Origin: Dryas octopetala
Lineage: Eukaryota; Streptophyta; Magnoliopsida; Rosales; Rosaceae
DNA: 64,000 bases
Direction of reading: 5' to 3'
Assembly (NCBI GenBank): GCA_963921425.1
Contig: OY992839.1
Location: 14,859,409 to 14,923,408 of the forward strand
In this document: positions 8,501 to 18,881 of the stretch, piece by piece
Layout: each line of letters starts with the position of its first letter
Numbering within the stretch: the first letter of the stretch is position 1
Translations under genes and position numbers: made by a program
Notes under the pieces: generated by a model
Told to the model about the DNA's origin: nothing
Databases searched by the model: none
The model's input: the letters and a program-made list of their open reading frames with translations, nothing else

Positions 8501-11462
8501 TGTTTTGCAACTTGGTTACCTCTTCAGCCATGGCGGCGTATCGAACCGGATCGTATGACCTCCTCTTCTGACGGACCGGTTTGCATCCCGGGTCAGTATT
8601 CAGCCTGTGGGTGATCACGTCAGACGATATGCCTGGCATGTCATCGTAAGACCAGGCGAACACTTCCGCGTTGGCACGGAGGAAGTCAATTATGGCGGAG
8701 CGCTGCTCGGGGCTGATCTGAGTCCCCACTCGGACGAGCCGATCCGGTGTCTCGGCCGAGATCGGCACTTCTTCCCAAGCCTCGGCGGGGAGGGGCCGAG
8801 AATCTGAGCTCGGCTCGGAAGTGAAGTCGAATGTCTCCGCCCTCGGCCACCTGCCCGAATCGGCGATGGAGTCAAGCTCCTGCGAGTTCGGCAGCTGACC
8901 CTTCTGCTTGATCGAAGCGGCGTAGCATGACCGAGCCGAGCACTGGTCTCCCTGAATGACAATGCAGTCGTCGCCCACCGGACATTTGATGAGGAGGTTG
9001 GCGTAATGGACGATGCAGTCAAGGTCGACCAGAGCCGGTCTGCCCAGAATGATATTGTAGGCTGACGGCCGCTTGACGACAATGAAGTACGTCATGCAGG
9101 TCTTCTTGATCGGCCCCTTCCCGAGCGAAAGGGGAAGGTAGATGTGTCCGAGGGGTTGAACCACTTCTCCCCCGAACCCGACCAAGGCAGGTGTATCGGT
9201 CTCCAGCTTATCCTCGCCGATGCCCATCTGCGCGAACGCAGAGTGGTAGAGGATGTTGACTGAGCTCCCTCCATCGACGAAGGAACGCGCGACGGTTGTT
9301 CCGGCCACCTCAGCCACTATGACGACCGGATCATAGTGGGGGAAGATGATCTCGTTTGCCTCGTTCGGCTCAAAGGTGACCGGCGCCCAGTCCTTCCGCT
9401 GTCTTTTTGAAGTGTTGGGCTGATCTGCCTGGATCGACAGGGACTCGTGAGCTTGAGCCGCCTGTCTGACATACTCCTTCTGGGATCGGTTAGAGCTTCC
9501 CACGAAGGTCGGTCCCCCGCCGATTGATCCGATGGCAGCATCCTGGACCTCGATGGTGTTGGTGGGCTTCTTCGGCGCGGCCTTGGGCACCCTAGGCCCA
9601 CCGGCCAGGAATTGATTGATCTTACCCGCCCGGGCAAGAGTCTCAATCCCGTCGCGGAGGGCGTAGCAATCACCCGTGACGTGGCCGTGATTGGAATGGT
9701 ATTTGCAGAAGACGCCCTCCTTGATTTTGTCCGGGGGTGGTCCCTTGATCTCCCTTGCGACTGGGAGTTGATCCTTGACCTTGGAGTAGATTGTCTCCAG
9801 ACCGGCGTTGAGGGGAGTGTACTCCGTGTACTGGACAAACTTGGGTCCCTTGCCCAGAAGTTGGCGTGGCTCCTCGGTCCTGGTCTTCTTGGGTTGGACC
9901 TGGGGTTTGGGACTTGCGACCTCTCCCTCCTTCCTCTTGGCCGAGGTCGGCCTGGGATTCAGGGCCTCCACCTGGGCATCCCACTCCTCAGCCCGCGCCC
10001 ACTTAGTGGCTTCGGCAGAAAGCTCATCGTAAGTGTAGGGAGGATTCCTCATTAGGTGGGAGCGGAGTCCCCCGGCGTGCAGACCCTGCATGAGGGCATT
10101 CTTAGCTGACCTATCGTCGCAATCGTCGCACTTCGTGTATTCGATGTTGAAGCGGATTAGATAGGCCTTGAGGCTCTCCCCTTCCTGCTGTTTGATGAGC
10201 GACATATCGTTCAAGTTGTAAAGTCGTTCGGATACAACCCGATATCTCGCCAGGAAGGCCCTCCGGAGGTCGGGGAAAGAGTCGATGGAGTTCGGTTGGA
10301 GGGTTCGGAACCAACTCCGAGCCGAGCCCTTCAAGGTCGAAGGGAAGATTCTGCACTTCGTGGCTTCAGATGCCTGGCGGGCCTCCATGGCGTATCTGAA
10401 GCTGTCAAGATGGTCGTAGGGATCCTTGGTCCCGTCATACTGGTCCATCTTGGGGGGCTTGGTGTCACGAGAGACCTCAGCATCCATAATTCTGCTGGTG
10501 TACGGGAGGGGGAGTTCCTCTCCGTGGTCGGCCCTACCAGTGTACCCCCTGGAGACCTCGACATGTCCGAGCCGATCGTGGACGCTTCGGATTTGGTCCT
10601 GGACCAAAGTCCGAACAAGATTTTCCACATTGGGTGGGGTCGGCTCGGCCACATTCTCTCCTGAGCACTCGGCCCGGTTGCCGAGTCTCTCACTCACCGG
10701 CTGACGAGTGAGCCTTTCGCTCGCCGGTTGCCGATCGGTCATGATCATGGTAGATCCCAGTCGGTCGCTCACTGATCGCCTCCCCGAGTGAGCTCCTGAT
10801 GGGGAAGGATCCTGGTTGGCGATAGGGCCGAGTCTATCCCGAATCGGGCCCCTGGTTTCAGTTGAACCGGCCGGACTGTTGGCCCCCAATCTTGATTGGG
10901 CCGGGGGTCGTCGGTTTGTATTCGGGTCGGCACGGTTTCCGCCCGAGTTCCTGGGGGCATGCTTCCCGAAAGCCGCCTGTTTTTGCTGAAGAAGACGGTG
11001 GGCGTTCAGGCATTCGGCCTGTTCGGCCGGGGGCATGTCTCCGAAGCCCGGGAAGACGTAATCAGAATCCTGCCGATCGGTCTGGTCGTTCGGCTCGGCA
11101 GGAATGCTTTGCCGAGAAGGAGACGGTGAAAGGACCTCCTGCTCGGTTCGGGTCCGGCGCGATCGGAAACCCGATCCCCCACTGTTCTCGAGCTGAGCAC
11201 GATGGCGTGCAAGTTCCCCGGCCAGCTCGGCCTGTTTTGCGAGCAGCTCGTTATTCTGCTTCAGGAGTGCATTCTCAGCGGCCAGGTGTCGCTGACTCTC
11301 CTTAAGGAGTTTGTGAGCGGCTCGGATTTTGGAGGAGCCTTTGGACTTTGGTGTTCTGGGGAGTTGTGCTCCCCTCGTTTTCTCAGGTGTCTCAGGCTGA
11401 TGTTGTTCATCATTCTGAGACGCTCCTGAAGAAGAACTGGTGTCCCGATAGACGGTAGCCAT
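5523..11462 (-). CDS. gag-pol polyprotein, Tat-lineage Ty3/gypsy
   Basis: A single open frame of 1979 codons. The first ATG is at 11462; the 16 open codons upstream start with TTG and are not counted. Domains by approximate residue: coiled, charged N-terminus; retrotransposon gag domain 335-475; a CCHC-like knuckle (CKYHSNHGHVTGDC) near 583; aspartic protease with DGGS at 729; reverse transcriptase with YVDD at 1115-1118; first RNase H 1240-1370; second, archaeal-type RNase H from 1413 (LYVDGSSN); integrase with HHCC zinc site near 1634 and D-D-E in DLIGP (about 1704), DNGKQF (about 1763) and GQVEA (about 1799); no chromodomain. It packages RNA, copies it and integrates it. No stop or frameshift is visible, so the protein is probably functional. 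The dual RNase H places it in Tat. Confidence 0.96.
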   Translation of the reverse strand: MATVYRDTSSSSGASQNDEQHQPETPEKTRGAQLPRTPKSKGSSKIRAAHKLLKESQRHLAAENALLKQNNELLAKQAELAGELARHRAQLENSGGSGFRSRRTRTEQEVLSPSPSRQSIPAEPNDQTDRQDSDYVFPGFGDMPPAEQAECLNAHRLLQQKQAAFGKHAPRNSGGNRADPNTNRRPPAQSRLGANSPAGSTETRGPIRDRLGPIANQDPSPSGAHSGRRSVSDRLGSTMIMTDRQPASERLTRQPVSERLGNRAECSGENVAEPTPPNVENLVRTLVQDQIRSVHDRLGHVEVSRGYTGRADHGEELPLPYTSRIMDAEVSRDTKPPKMDQYDGTKDPYDHLDSFRYAMEARQASEATKCRIFPSTLKGSARSWFRTLQPNSIDSFPDLRRAFLARYRVVSERLYNLNDMSLIKQQEGESLKAYLIRFNIEYTKCDDCDDRSAKNALMQGLHAGGLRSHLMRNPPYTYDELSAEATKWARAEEWDAQVEALNPRPTSAKRKEGEVASPKPQVQPKKTRTEEPRQLLGKGPKFVQYTEYTPLNAGLETIYSKVKDQLPVAREIKGPPPDKIKEGVFCKYHSNHGHVTGDCYALRDGIETLARAGKINQFLAGGPRVPKAAPKKPTNTIEVQDAAIGSIGGGPTFVGSSNRSQKEYVRQAAQAHESLSIQADQPNTSKRQRKDWAPVTFEPNEANEIIFPHYDPVVIVAEVAGTTVARSFVDGGSSVNILYHSAFAQMGIGEDKLETDTPALVGFGGEVVQPLGHIYLPLSLGKGPIKKTCMTYFIVVKRPSAYNIILGRPALVDLDCIVHYANLLIKCPVGDDCIVIQGDQCSARSCYAASIKQKGQLPNSQELDSIADSGRWPRAETFDFTSEPSSDSRPLPAEAWEEVPISAETPDRLVRVGTQISPEQRSAIIDFLRANAEVFAWSYDDMPGISSDVITHRLNTDPGCKPVRQKRRSYDPVRYAAMAEEVTKLQNNGFIREVNYPDWLANVVMVKKNNGKWRMCVDFTDLNRACPKDSFPLPRIDQLVDATAGHQLLSFMDAYSGYNQILMHKSDQEGTSFITDRGMYCYKVMPFGLKNAGATYQRLVNHMFRSSIGKSVEVYVDDMLVKSIKADDHVKDLSDMFGVLKEYQMRLNPAKCVFGVRSGKFLGYLVSQRGIEANPEKIQALINMKPPRTRKEIQSLTGRVAALNRFISKSTDRCLPFFKALRGAGKSIEWTPQCEQAFQDLKRHMGEPPILSKPEEGEELFLYLSVSDSALSSVLVREVGGVQHPVFYTSRALADAETRYPKFEKMALALVSSARKLRPYFQAHSIVVLTDQPLRQILAKPETSGRLIKWSIELGEFDIIYRPRTAIKGQAMSDFICESTTSTEDPPRTDAMTTAADPNTIGERGQVDLLTWTLYVDGSSNAMGSGAGLVLISPEQVVMEYALRFRFQASNNEAEYEALIAGLRLAKELGATKLNIFSDSQLIVNQILGEYETREPSMTAYLEKTRLLLGNFHEYKISQIPRAENCRADALARLASATDTGSARHVPVEILDRPSTAETEAAIMQTEAEPNWMTPIISYLVSGILPPERDKARLIKTRSARFSMIDGQLYKRSFSLPYLRCVTPQEGQDVLREIHEGICGNHSGGRALAYKTIRQGYFWPTLNKDADHLSRACIKCQQFAAVPHQPPQLLTSISSPWPFAQWGLDLIGPMPKAKGQVTMAVVAVDYFTKWAEAEPLATTTAERMETFVWKNIICRFGMPHTIIADNGKQFDCKKFRSFCSRLNINLRFTAPYHPQSNGQVEAINKIIKKTLKTKLDNGKGNWPELLPEVLWSYRTSYRNSTKETPYALAFGTDAVVPVEMGTPSFRTGTYNPETNDTGLRLGLDMVEERRTDANLCRAAYQQRVAKYYNQRVRPRSFGLGNLVMKKNPLAIKESSFDPNWTGPYRITGIVKPGTYNLATLAGKPLKHSWNAEHLKTYYQ

Positions 11463-11525
11463 GATGACTTGTTTGAAGGAAGAGCTCAGCGCTTGCAGTG
11501 ATGAGCACAACGGCTGAAGTCGATC

Positions 11526-11543
11526 TTCCCACAGACGGCGCCA
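11526..11543 (-). other. Primer-binding site of the Tat element
   Basis: On the minus strand TGGCGCCGTCTGTGGGAA begins three bases inside the 5' LTR. The leading TGG pairs with a tRNA CCA end. I cannot name the tRNA with certainty. Confidence 0.85.
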
Positions 11544-11546
11544 ATC

Positions 11547-12609
11547 TGTTGATGCAAATTCTCGTAGGGTAGATGCAACAACTTAGATAAGATGATCTGG
11601 CTGATCAGGTGCTTCGCTGGATGATGAAGTGGATACTGGTTGAGATCTTCCTGCAGACAAAAACAAGATCAAAGGAGATGGACCGGTGTGGTACCAGCCA
11701 AACACACTCCGATGATGAAATCAGTGGTGATGTTTGATGGTGGATAAGGAAGAACAAAGGAAGAACTTGGGAGAATGGGAAGAACAAGGCAAATGTTCTG
11801 GGTTATTCTCAGCAAGTTAGGTAGGCTCTTTTGTGGATGGGAATGCAAGTGTTTTTCCTGTATATCAGTAGCTTACTAGCCCTTTTATTTTGCACATATC
11901 ACTTGGTATATATAAGCAAAGGAAACCTTAATGAGTAAGATACCTGCATGTGAATGAATGGTTGCCAGAGACCCACGCACCTGGTCAGACCTAGTTGCAT
12001 GCTCAGCTGTTTGCTTCCTCAGCATTCAATGCTGCATTGAATGCTCCATTAAATGCAAGGTTGGAGGGTTCAGATAGACTGCTCCAACATTCATGAATGC
12101 AGGCCTGATATTCTATCTGTCAGAAGAATGTGTCAGGTGCATTTAAGTGTGGTTGTACATCCTGGCGTGATCTTCCTGGGAATGGCGGCGGAGAGCCGAG
12201 CCGAGCCGATACGAACACATGTTCCCATGCGAAGACACGAAGTCCATATGTGGTCGGATCGGACATGGGATTCCAGGCCGAGCCGGTCCATAGATTGGAG
12301 TCTTTCCGAGCCCTAACTGGTCGACGCCAGAACTCGGAAGGAAGCCATCTCTTGTGCCGAGCCGAGCCGAGCCGGGACGATCGTGGGAAGATGGACACTC
12401 GATCCCATGGAAGATCATCGGTTCGGCTCGGACCGAACAAGGAGGGGCGGTGTGGAGATCCGGTCTGAGCTGGTAGAGGAAGTGCTGATCAGTGATGACG
12501 TGGAAGTCAAAGTTTGACCACTGAGAATTGACTCCGAGGTGGACGTTTGACCAGCCACGTGTCGAGCTGTGACTGGCTGTTCGGATTGATGTGGATTTTC
12601 CCACAAACA
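11547..12609 (-). repeat. 5' LTR of the Tat element
   Basis: A 1063-bp copy of the LTR at 238-1300. In the direction of gag-pol transcription it begins at 12609. It contains GCC/CGAG-rich U3 sequence and ends next to the primer-binding site. Confidence 0.96.
11907..11915 (-). promoter_or_regulatory. Probable LTR promoter TATA box
   Basis: TTATATATA on the minus strand lies about 695 bases into the 5' LTR and about 360 bases before its end. That spacing fits a U3 promoter with an R-U5 of about 300 bases. Confidence 0.5.
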
Positions 12610-12959
12610 AGATGTTTGGAAGACAATTTTAATTAAACTTATTTCGGCAACCCAGGAGCAAAGGGAAGAAATTGCAAAATTAGAGGATGGTGAAATAGCC
12701 AAGAAAATTTATCGATTCCAAATAGAAAGGAGATGTTTGGTGGTTCTTGATGACATTTGGAACATCGAGACGTGGGACATTCTGAAAGCTGCATTTGCAG
12801 ACCGAAAAGCTAAGAGCAAAATATTGCTTACCACACGCAAAGAACCAGTAGCTTTGCATGCGGACCAAAATGGTTTCCGTTATCAGCCCTTGCCACTAAA
12901 TGAGGATGAAGCTTGGAATCTATTTGAGAAGATAGCAGTACTTGGAAATGATGCTATAG
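12610..12959 (+). pseudogene. NLR copy A, NB-ARC continuation
   Basis: The exon split by the retrotransposon resumes with the second AGATG. It encodes the kinase-2 motif (CLVVLDDIW, with the W typical of CC-type NLRs), RNBS-B (SKILLTTRKE) and the following LNEDEAWNLFEKIA segment. The exon ends GCTATAG|GTATTT at 12959. The downstream exon at 15052 continues in frame (phase 1, DAI-D-SEIYKIKK). Apart from the insertion, this half has no internal stop. Confidence 0.93.
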
Positions 12960-13705
12960 GTATTTTCTCACTCAACCCCTTTATCTTTACTTTTCTTATT
13001 TACAATTTGAGCCTAATAGATATCTGTGCATTCAATTTAATTTGCTCTACTTCAGGCTTTTTTGGATATATACTTCAACCTTCTTGTTTTTAAGTTTTGA
13101 GTGCAGTCCTTCTTTTTATAATTGAAGAATCCTAATTGGACATAAATTTCAAATATATATTGTCAAATATTACGTACATACATGATATTTTTCAAAAATA
13201 TAATTTATGAGTGTAGCATGGATAATGTAAATTCTTACATCTCTCCATATTACAGGAGATATATGCTTGACTATAAAGTGATAAATAAAATAAAAAATGA
13301 GATAGTCTTTAAATCATACAAAATGAAAAGTTGAAATAAAATAATAAAGAAGAATGAAATAGTGGAGAGACATCCCTGTCCCTATTTCTCTGTTTGCATG
13401 AGAGCGCGCAGCTTCATTGCTCGAAGCCAACCCATTGAAATGGAAGCATACAAGCCAATGAAATCCAGCTTCTAAATTTCTAATTGAACCCATTGATTTT
13501 AATTATCCAAATATGATATTGTGTTAGAAAATGAATAGGAATATTAAACTTGCTAATTGAACCCTATCCCAAACGTCTTTCTGTCCTGTTAGACAAATTA
13601 TTAAACTTGATGCATTCTCATTTTGTTTTCATAATATCATGAAAATAAAAATATATTACAAGAGACACCAATTTAAACTTTCTTCTTTTCGTAGTTGGAG
13701 TTTAA

Positions 13706-14379
13706 GGGCCAGTTTGGTATTGCTGTGAAAAAAAACAGCTGTGAAGTAAATTCAGCTGTAAAGTAAAGCAATTCAGTGTTTGGTAAACTATGTTTTTAAA
13801 AGTGTTGTGAGTGCAAAAAACAGTATCAAAGTGTTTGGTAAATGTTAATATAAAAATGATGTGACCGTGTATAATTACTAAAATGGACATGATGCTGAAA
13901 GTATATTTCACTTATTTGTTTGGTAAAAATAATATGTTTTTTTACTTGTTTTTGAAATTTTTTACTACAAATTTTTATTAGCATTAATTTTTCTAAGAAC
14001 AACATTATTAAATAAGTATGCCTATTATTTTTGTAGGTATATTATAATTTTAATCCTATAAATAAAATATCATAATTAATTATCACAATATAAAATATAA
14101 TTAGCAATGAACATATTTTTTAATTTAAAATAGACAAATAAAAATTATAGAAATCAATGAGGGTATTATGGGTAAAATAAAATATTCATTGTTGCTGTGA
14201 GTCACTTCAGCTTTCAAAAGCATCTAGAAACCTGCTTTTTGTTTTTGTTGTGGGGAGTTGAGAATTGTGGGGAAAAAAAGTTTTTTATTTTTTTACCAAA
14301 CACCAAAACTGCTGTAGGTGATTGAGAATTGTCATCCACAGCAGCTTTTGGATTCTCCACCGCAATCCCAAACGGGGCC
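13706..14379. mobile_element. Tourist-like (PIF/Harbinger) MITE
   Basis: A 674-bp element with inverted ends GGGCCAGTTTGGTATTGC and GGCCCCGTTTGGGATTGC and a TAA duplication (13703-13705, 14380-14382). It has no coding capacity. A relative in opposite orientation spans 31918-37626, there split by a CACTA insertion. Confidence 0.85.
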
Positions 14380-14432
14380 TAAATTCATTTTAACAATGGA
14401 CATTGCTCATAAAATGTTTTACTTTTTCTTTT

Positions 14433-14984
14433 CACTACTACAAAAAGGGGTATTCTTGGCGGACAATGCTGGCGGATTAGAGGTGTCCGCCACAAATGCT
14501 TAAGCATTCCTGGCGGACGATATTATCCGCCAGGATTAATCAATTCTGGCGGTTTATTCCGCCAGTATTGATCAATACTGGCGGACCAATCCGCCAGAAT
14601 CTAGTCAAAAAAAATACTCCCGCGCCTCACTCATTCCTGGCGGATTGGACCGCCAGGATTGATTAATCCTGGCGGTCTAAACCGCCAGGAATGAGTGAGG
14701 CGCGGGAGTATTTTTTTTGACTTGCTCCTGGCGGATTGGTCCGCCAGGATTGATTAATCCTGGCGGTCCAAACCGCCAGGATTGAGTGCTTAACCTAATC
14801 CCTCCTTCTTCTTCTCTTTTCTTTTCTCTTCTTCCTCGCGCCGCATCTTCCTCCTTCTTCCTCTTCTTCTCTTTCCCTTCTCTTCTTCCTAGCTCGCGCC
14901 GATTCCTTCATCTCCTCCATCTCCTCCATCTTTCTTATTCCTGACGAATTAGTTCCGCCAGGAATAAGTGATTTTGTAGTAGTG
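14433..14984. mobile_element. Short non-autonomous CACTA element
   Basis: 552 bp bounded by CACTACTACAAAA and TTTTGTAGTAGTG with a TTT target duplication. It is packed with alternating CTGGCGG and CCGCCAG words, the subterminal repeats that CACTA transposases are expected to bind. A central 120-bp palindrome and a CT-rich stretch (about 14800-14935) follow. It contains no transposase. Confidence 0.88.
14603..14722. repeat. 120-bp near-perfect palindrome
   Basis: Two 58-base arms around GATT (14661-14664) read AGTCAAAAAAAATACTCCCG... inward and its complement outward, with only a few mismatches inside the GGCGG-flanked part. It would fold into a long hairpin as single strand or RNA. Confidence 0.88.
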
Positions 14985-15051
14985 TTTATATTGTAATATT
15001 GCTAATATAAAAAGTTTCATTGATTTTACTTATTATTATTATATCTTTCAG

Positions 15052-15797
15052 ACTCTGAAATTTACAAAATAAAGAAAGAAATGGGAAAGATCATGCTTCA
15101 ACATTGTAAAGGTTTGCCACTAGCCATCAATGTGCTCGCAAGACTTCTAGCTAGAAAGAAAACAATTAGCGAGTGGGGTACAGTGCATGCAAATGTTACT
15201 GTATACATAAGGAGAGGCATAGATCAGAACCAAGAATATGCAGGTGCATCATGGGTGTTAGCATTGAGTTATGATGATTTACCATATAACTTAAAACCGT
15301 GCTTTCAATATTTAGGCCATTATCCAGAGGATTCTGAGATTCCAGTCAAAAGATTGACTCAATTATGGCTAGCAGAAGGTCTTATCTCTTCAACACAACA
15401 AAAACAAGGCTTAGGGGAAACAATGGAGGATACATCATACAATTGCTTGAATGAGTTAGTGGAAAGGTGTATGGTTCAAGTTGGAGAGCGGGGTTCGACT
15501 AGAATCAAAACTTGTCGGATGCATGATCTTATGAGAGACTTGTGTCTGTTAAAGGCGCAAGAGGAAAATTTTCTCCAAATAGTCACAATGCATCCTTTTT
15601 CTTCATCCATGGCTACGAAGGCAACACCAATGGGCAGAGTTCGAAGACTTGCTATCTACTTAGATGAGAATGCTGATAAATTGGTTCCATCAAGAGATGA
15701 GAGGAATTGCCACCTTAGGTCTCTATTATTCTTTGGCCTAAACAGATGGATGCCAAAAAGTGATTATGAATATTTCATTTTTTTGGTACCAATTTAG
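15052..15797 (+). pseudogene. NLR copy A, ARC2 and start of LRR (truncated)
   Basis: This is the second visible exon of NLR copy A. It encodes GLPLAINVLARLL (the GLPLA motif), RNBS-D (LKPCFQYLGHYPEDSEI), the winged-helix region, the MHD motif (CRMHDLMRDLCLLK) and the first LRR-linker residues (NCHLRSLLFFGLN). It then runs into unrelated sequence and a TAG at 15795-15797. A roughly 24-base direct repeat around the end (ATGAATATTTCATTTTTTTGGTA at about 15766 and 15841) marks the breakpoint. A normal member would continue with several hundred LRR residues, so this copy is 3'-truncated as well as interrupted. The nearest known families are RPP8/RF45-like CC-NLRs. Confidence 0.9.
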
Positions 15798-17196
15798 GCC
15801 CTATATTTGTTTCATAGCATTGTATATACATACATGATACATATGAATATTTCATTTTTTTGGTAAATGCTAAAAATTCATGTTGCACTTTTGGGATTCA
15901 ATTGCTGGCTTTCTCCTACTCTGCAGCTGCACATAAAATTGAGAAGCTATGGAGAAGGGAGCATGTTAAACAGACTTTTCCCATAGATCAAAGAAGGAAA
16001 AGACATGTGACATGTCTTCCTCTAGGTTTAAGTGTGCAAGAACTGCATGTGACATGGAATCAGTTGAGCAATTGTCAGATACTTACTAAGATTTGAGAAC
16101 TAGAAATTTACTTTTTTGTGGTGTTTTGCAGCAATTCAATTACTCTGTAATGAATTTTTCTTGGTGTGTTGCAATTGTTTGGTGGATATATACTACATAT
16201 TTTTTTAATAACCATTTAGACTTGTTTGTTTGTGAGTGGCCAAAAAACAAAAACACTTGTTTGTTTGTGTTAATGCGATTATCAAATATGCGTGTGTGCT
16301 GCAACAAAGAGTAAGTTCTTCCTTTACTTTAACAACACTATACAAATTGAGTGTTAATGTTTATGGATATTTTACTGTCATCATGGAAATGAGGTAAAAG
16401 TGCAGGCCTTCCCTTTTTCTTTTCTTTCTTTTTCTTTAATTTTTTTTTAAATGTGTTTATATAGACACTGATGCTTGCGTAGCCAACTTGCCCTTGGAGT
16501 TGGGTTACTCAACCCTTGTTGGGCCTCTTACCTTTGAGTACGTTTTGGTTGAGAACTTTATTGGGTTAATTTTATAGGCCCATGCGATTCTAGTGTTGTT
16601 TCTTTGTTCTGGCCTTTGTCCTTGGAATTCTCTTTGAATCATTTATGCCTTTAGTTACCCCTACCTTTTTTTTTATAGGCTGGAGTTTCTTAATTAATCG
16701 ATTTGGAGGTCCTGTGTCGATACTCGATAATTACTGTTTAATAGTGGCAATGATTTGTTACTACTAAGATTAGGATTTTTTACTCCAAATGCTTGAATTT
16801 GTGTGTTATGTTGGTTTTATCTTTTCTTTGACATGTTTATGCAAGAAAAATTGAGATTATTTATATAAGTTGCTTTTTTTTTTTTTTTGCTTTTTTTCAC
16901 TGTTGAACAATGACTGTAATTTCCAGTGTTGTACAGTGACATTTCTCCTACTGTGGAAAAAAAAAAAAACACATTTTTTTCACGTATTTCATTAAAAAGT
17001 TGATGTGGGTTGGGACTTTATTTTTTATAATTGACCTTATAAGAAAGCATATTTTCTATAATGGGCTTTAAAAAACACCCTTAAAAAAATCAGGTAGTCT
17101 TAAAGTTTATAAAACAAAACGATATGTTGAGATGAAAAAAAATGAAAAATGAAATAAACAAAGTGGTGGGTACGTACAGCTGGGAAAGACATCCCT
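15798..17196. other. Intergenic, no gene recognised
   Basis: AT-rich sequence with T and A runs near 16876 and 16958. Small open frames around 15860-16314 have no recognisable domain. The last 100 bases (from about 17090) resemble the NLR copy A intron near 13290-13370. Confidence 0.5.
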
Positions 17197-18881
17197 TGAA
17201 AGTTTGTATTATGTGATTTATTTACCTAATTAACTTGATTAAAAACACTGGACCCCAATTTTTGTTTTATATGATCACTCAGGGACTAATCAAGCAGACA
17301 AAACTCTAACGACATAGTGGCTAAAATCTGAAGACACAGATTGACTTGTAACTCAAAAAATAACTTTTGTAAACAACACAAATCAAACACACCAAAGAAT
17401 TAAGTGACAACCTATGCACTCAAAGGATCCATCAGTGTAGGCATCCCAGTGCTATCAACAACTAAAGTGGTGTGTGAGCAGATTTTCAAACTTTCATTTA
17501 ACATTCAAAAGGTTAAGTTAACATGCATGCTAAAGTAGAGTGTGTGATATTGTGATAGAATTTCTAGATTAATAATAAGCAACACAATAGAAACAAATAA
17601 CGAACAAGGCACAAGATTGTTCACCCAGAAAACCACTAACGGTTAAAAACTGAGGGTCTTTTTCAACTGACCAAGTAATCCAATATCAATGGTTTCAATC
17701 CAAGCAATCACACAACAAGCTCAATCACTAGACTAATACTAAGTGGCAGCTTCTTACCATTGTGCATCATTGTGCAAACACCTTGAAGTTAGCAATCAAT
17801 CATTCATATCATTGGCAGCTCCTCCTTGAGCTCTTCAACGCACGGCACCGATCGCAACTAAACAAGTGGATTCCAATGATAACGCTGTGAAATAATATGC
17901 AAATTTGGATTCTTTAAAAATTAGCCTTCTCAAGCGAAAGACATGAAAAGGCTAATGGAGAATCCTTAATCTAAAATCTAAATGATAGTGTTTATGAATA
18001 TGTGAAAAGATTTAGAACAACACTCAAACCTATTCAGATTTTAGAAGGTGAAAAACAAGTTAAGAAAATCATTTAGTTTTTGAAAATCAAAAGCATTTTG
18101 TTACTTGAAAAGGATGAGCATACACCCACAAAAACGCCCAAGCTGAAACGCAGCAAGAATACCCACAAAAAAATATGCTCATCAACCCACTCAGAAAAAG
18201 CTAGACCATTACACCCATATACCCCGTACAACACACACACACACACATTCACCATATCTGCCCGTACCACGCGGAAGCTAGCCAATTAATGGTTGTCCGC
18301 AAGAGACAAATAAAGGGCATATTCCTTTTGTCCTAGAGTGGTATCCTAGTACAGCTGGGGATAAGAATGTGGAGCTGTATAATCAGATATTTCTTTATTT
18401 TGCAAAATTCAGAAATGGGGAAGAAGATGAATAGTGCTGAGGTGTGTGAGTGAGTGGCGTGAAAATGATAAGAAGCAAGATCTGATCTGATTGATTCAGT
18501 GAAAGAACCAATTCATGTGCTGTGCATATGCATGTTTAGAAAAACAGAAATTGGGCTTTAAATGAAATGGGCTTTAAGAAACAAATCTCGAAATGGCCCA
18601 CTGAAGTGACACTGTCATTTAAGTGTTAACCACTGTACGTGAAGAACATTGTCCTTATGATCAGTGAATGACTAGTCAAATAGACACAAAATTGTTTTTC
18701 GTGAAATGCATGAAGTGTAGTATACCTTAGATCTTTTTGCATTGCAACTTCATTCTTGATTTCTTCAACACAAGAGATCTTACCCTTAATTCTAGCGTAG
18801 AGCTTGTGAGTGAATAATTAAAAAATAAATACAATAGTTTTGACAAGGAAAAGCCAATATATCAAATCCTAGAAACTAACA
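17197..18881. mobile_element. Solo LTR, probably Ty1/copia type
   Basis: Begins TGAAAGTTTG and ends AACTAACA, flanked by a 5-bp TCCCT duplication (17192-17196, 18882-18886). It interrupts a segment that is continuous in the NLR copy A intron (CATCCCTGTCCCT near 13370), which confirms the ends. At 1685 bp, without internal domains, it is best read as a solo LTR. The stretch near 17600 (GATTGTTCACCCAGAAAACC) recalls copia LTRs, but the family call is tentative. Confidence 0.68.

Larger units (their letters stand above)
238..12609 (-). mobile_element. Complete Tat-lineage Ty3/gypsy LTR retrotransposon (12,372 bp)
   Basis: The element has two 1063-bp LTRs (TG...CA ends), a 5-bp target duplication, a primer-binding site, a polypurine tract, one uninterrupted gag-pol frame on the minus strand and a second large ORF on the opposite strand. 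In transcription order: 5' LTR 12609-11547, PBS, gag-pol 11462-5523, a 71-bp tandem array, the antisense ORF 4365-1951, PPT, 3' LTR 1300-238. The pol order is protease, reverse transcriptase, two RNase H domains, integrase without a chromodomain. The second RNase H and the extra antisense ORF are hallmarks of the Tat lineage. The LTRs differ at one base that I could see (889 A versus 12198 G), so the insertion is recent. With gag-pol open, it may still be autonomous. It splits the NB-ARC exon of NLR copy A. Confidence 0.96.
12960..15051 (+). other. Intron of NLR copy A, filled with transposons
   Basis: The boundaries are GTATTT at 12960 and ATATCTTTCAG at 15051. The 2.1-kb intron holds a Tourist-like MITE (13706-14379) and a short CACTA element (14433-14984). 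About 13290-13450 is similar to sequence at 17090-17196 plus 18882-18960, a duplicated segment. Confidence 0.8.
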
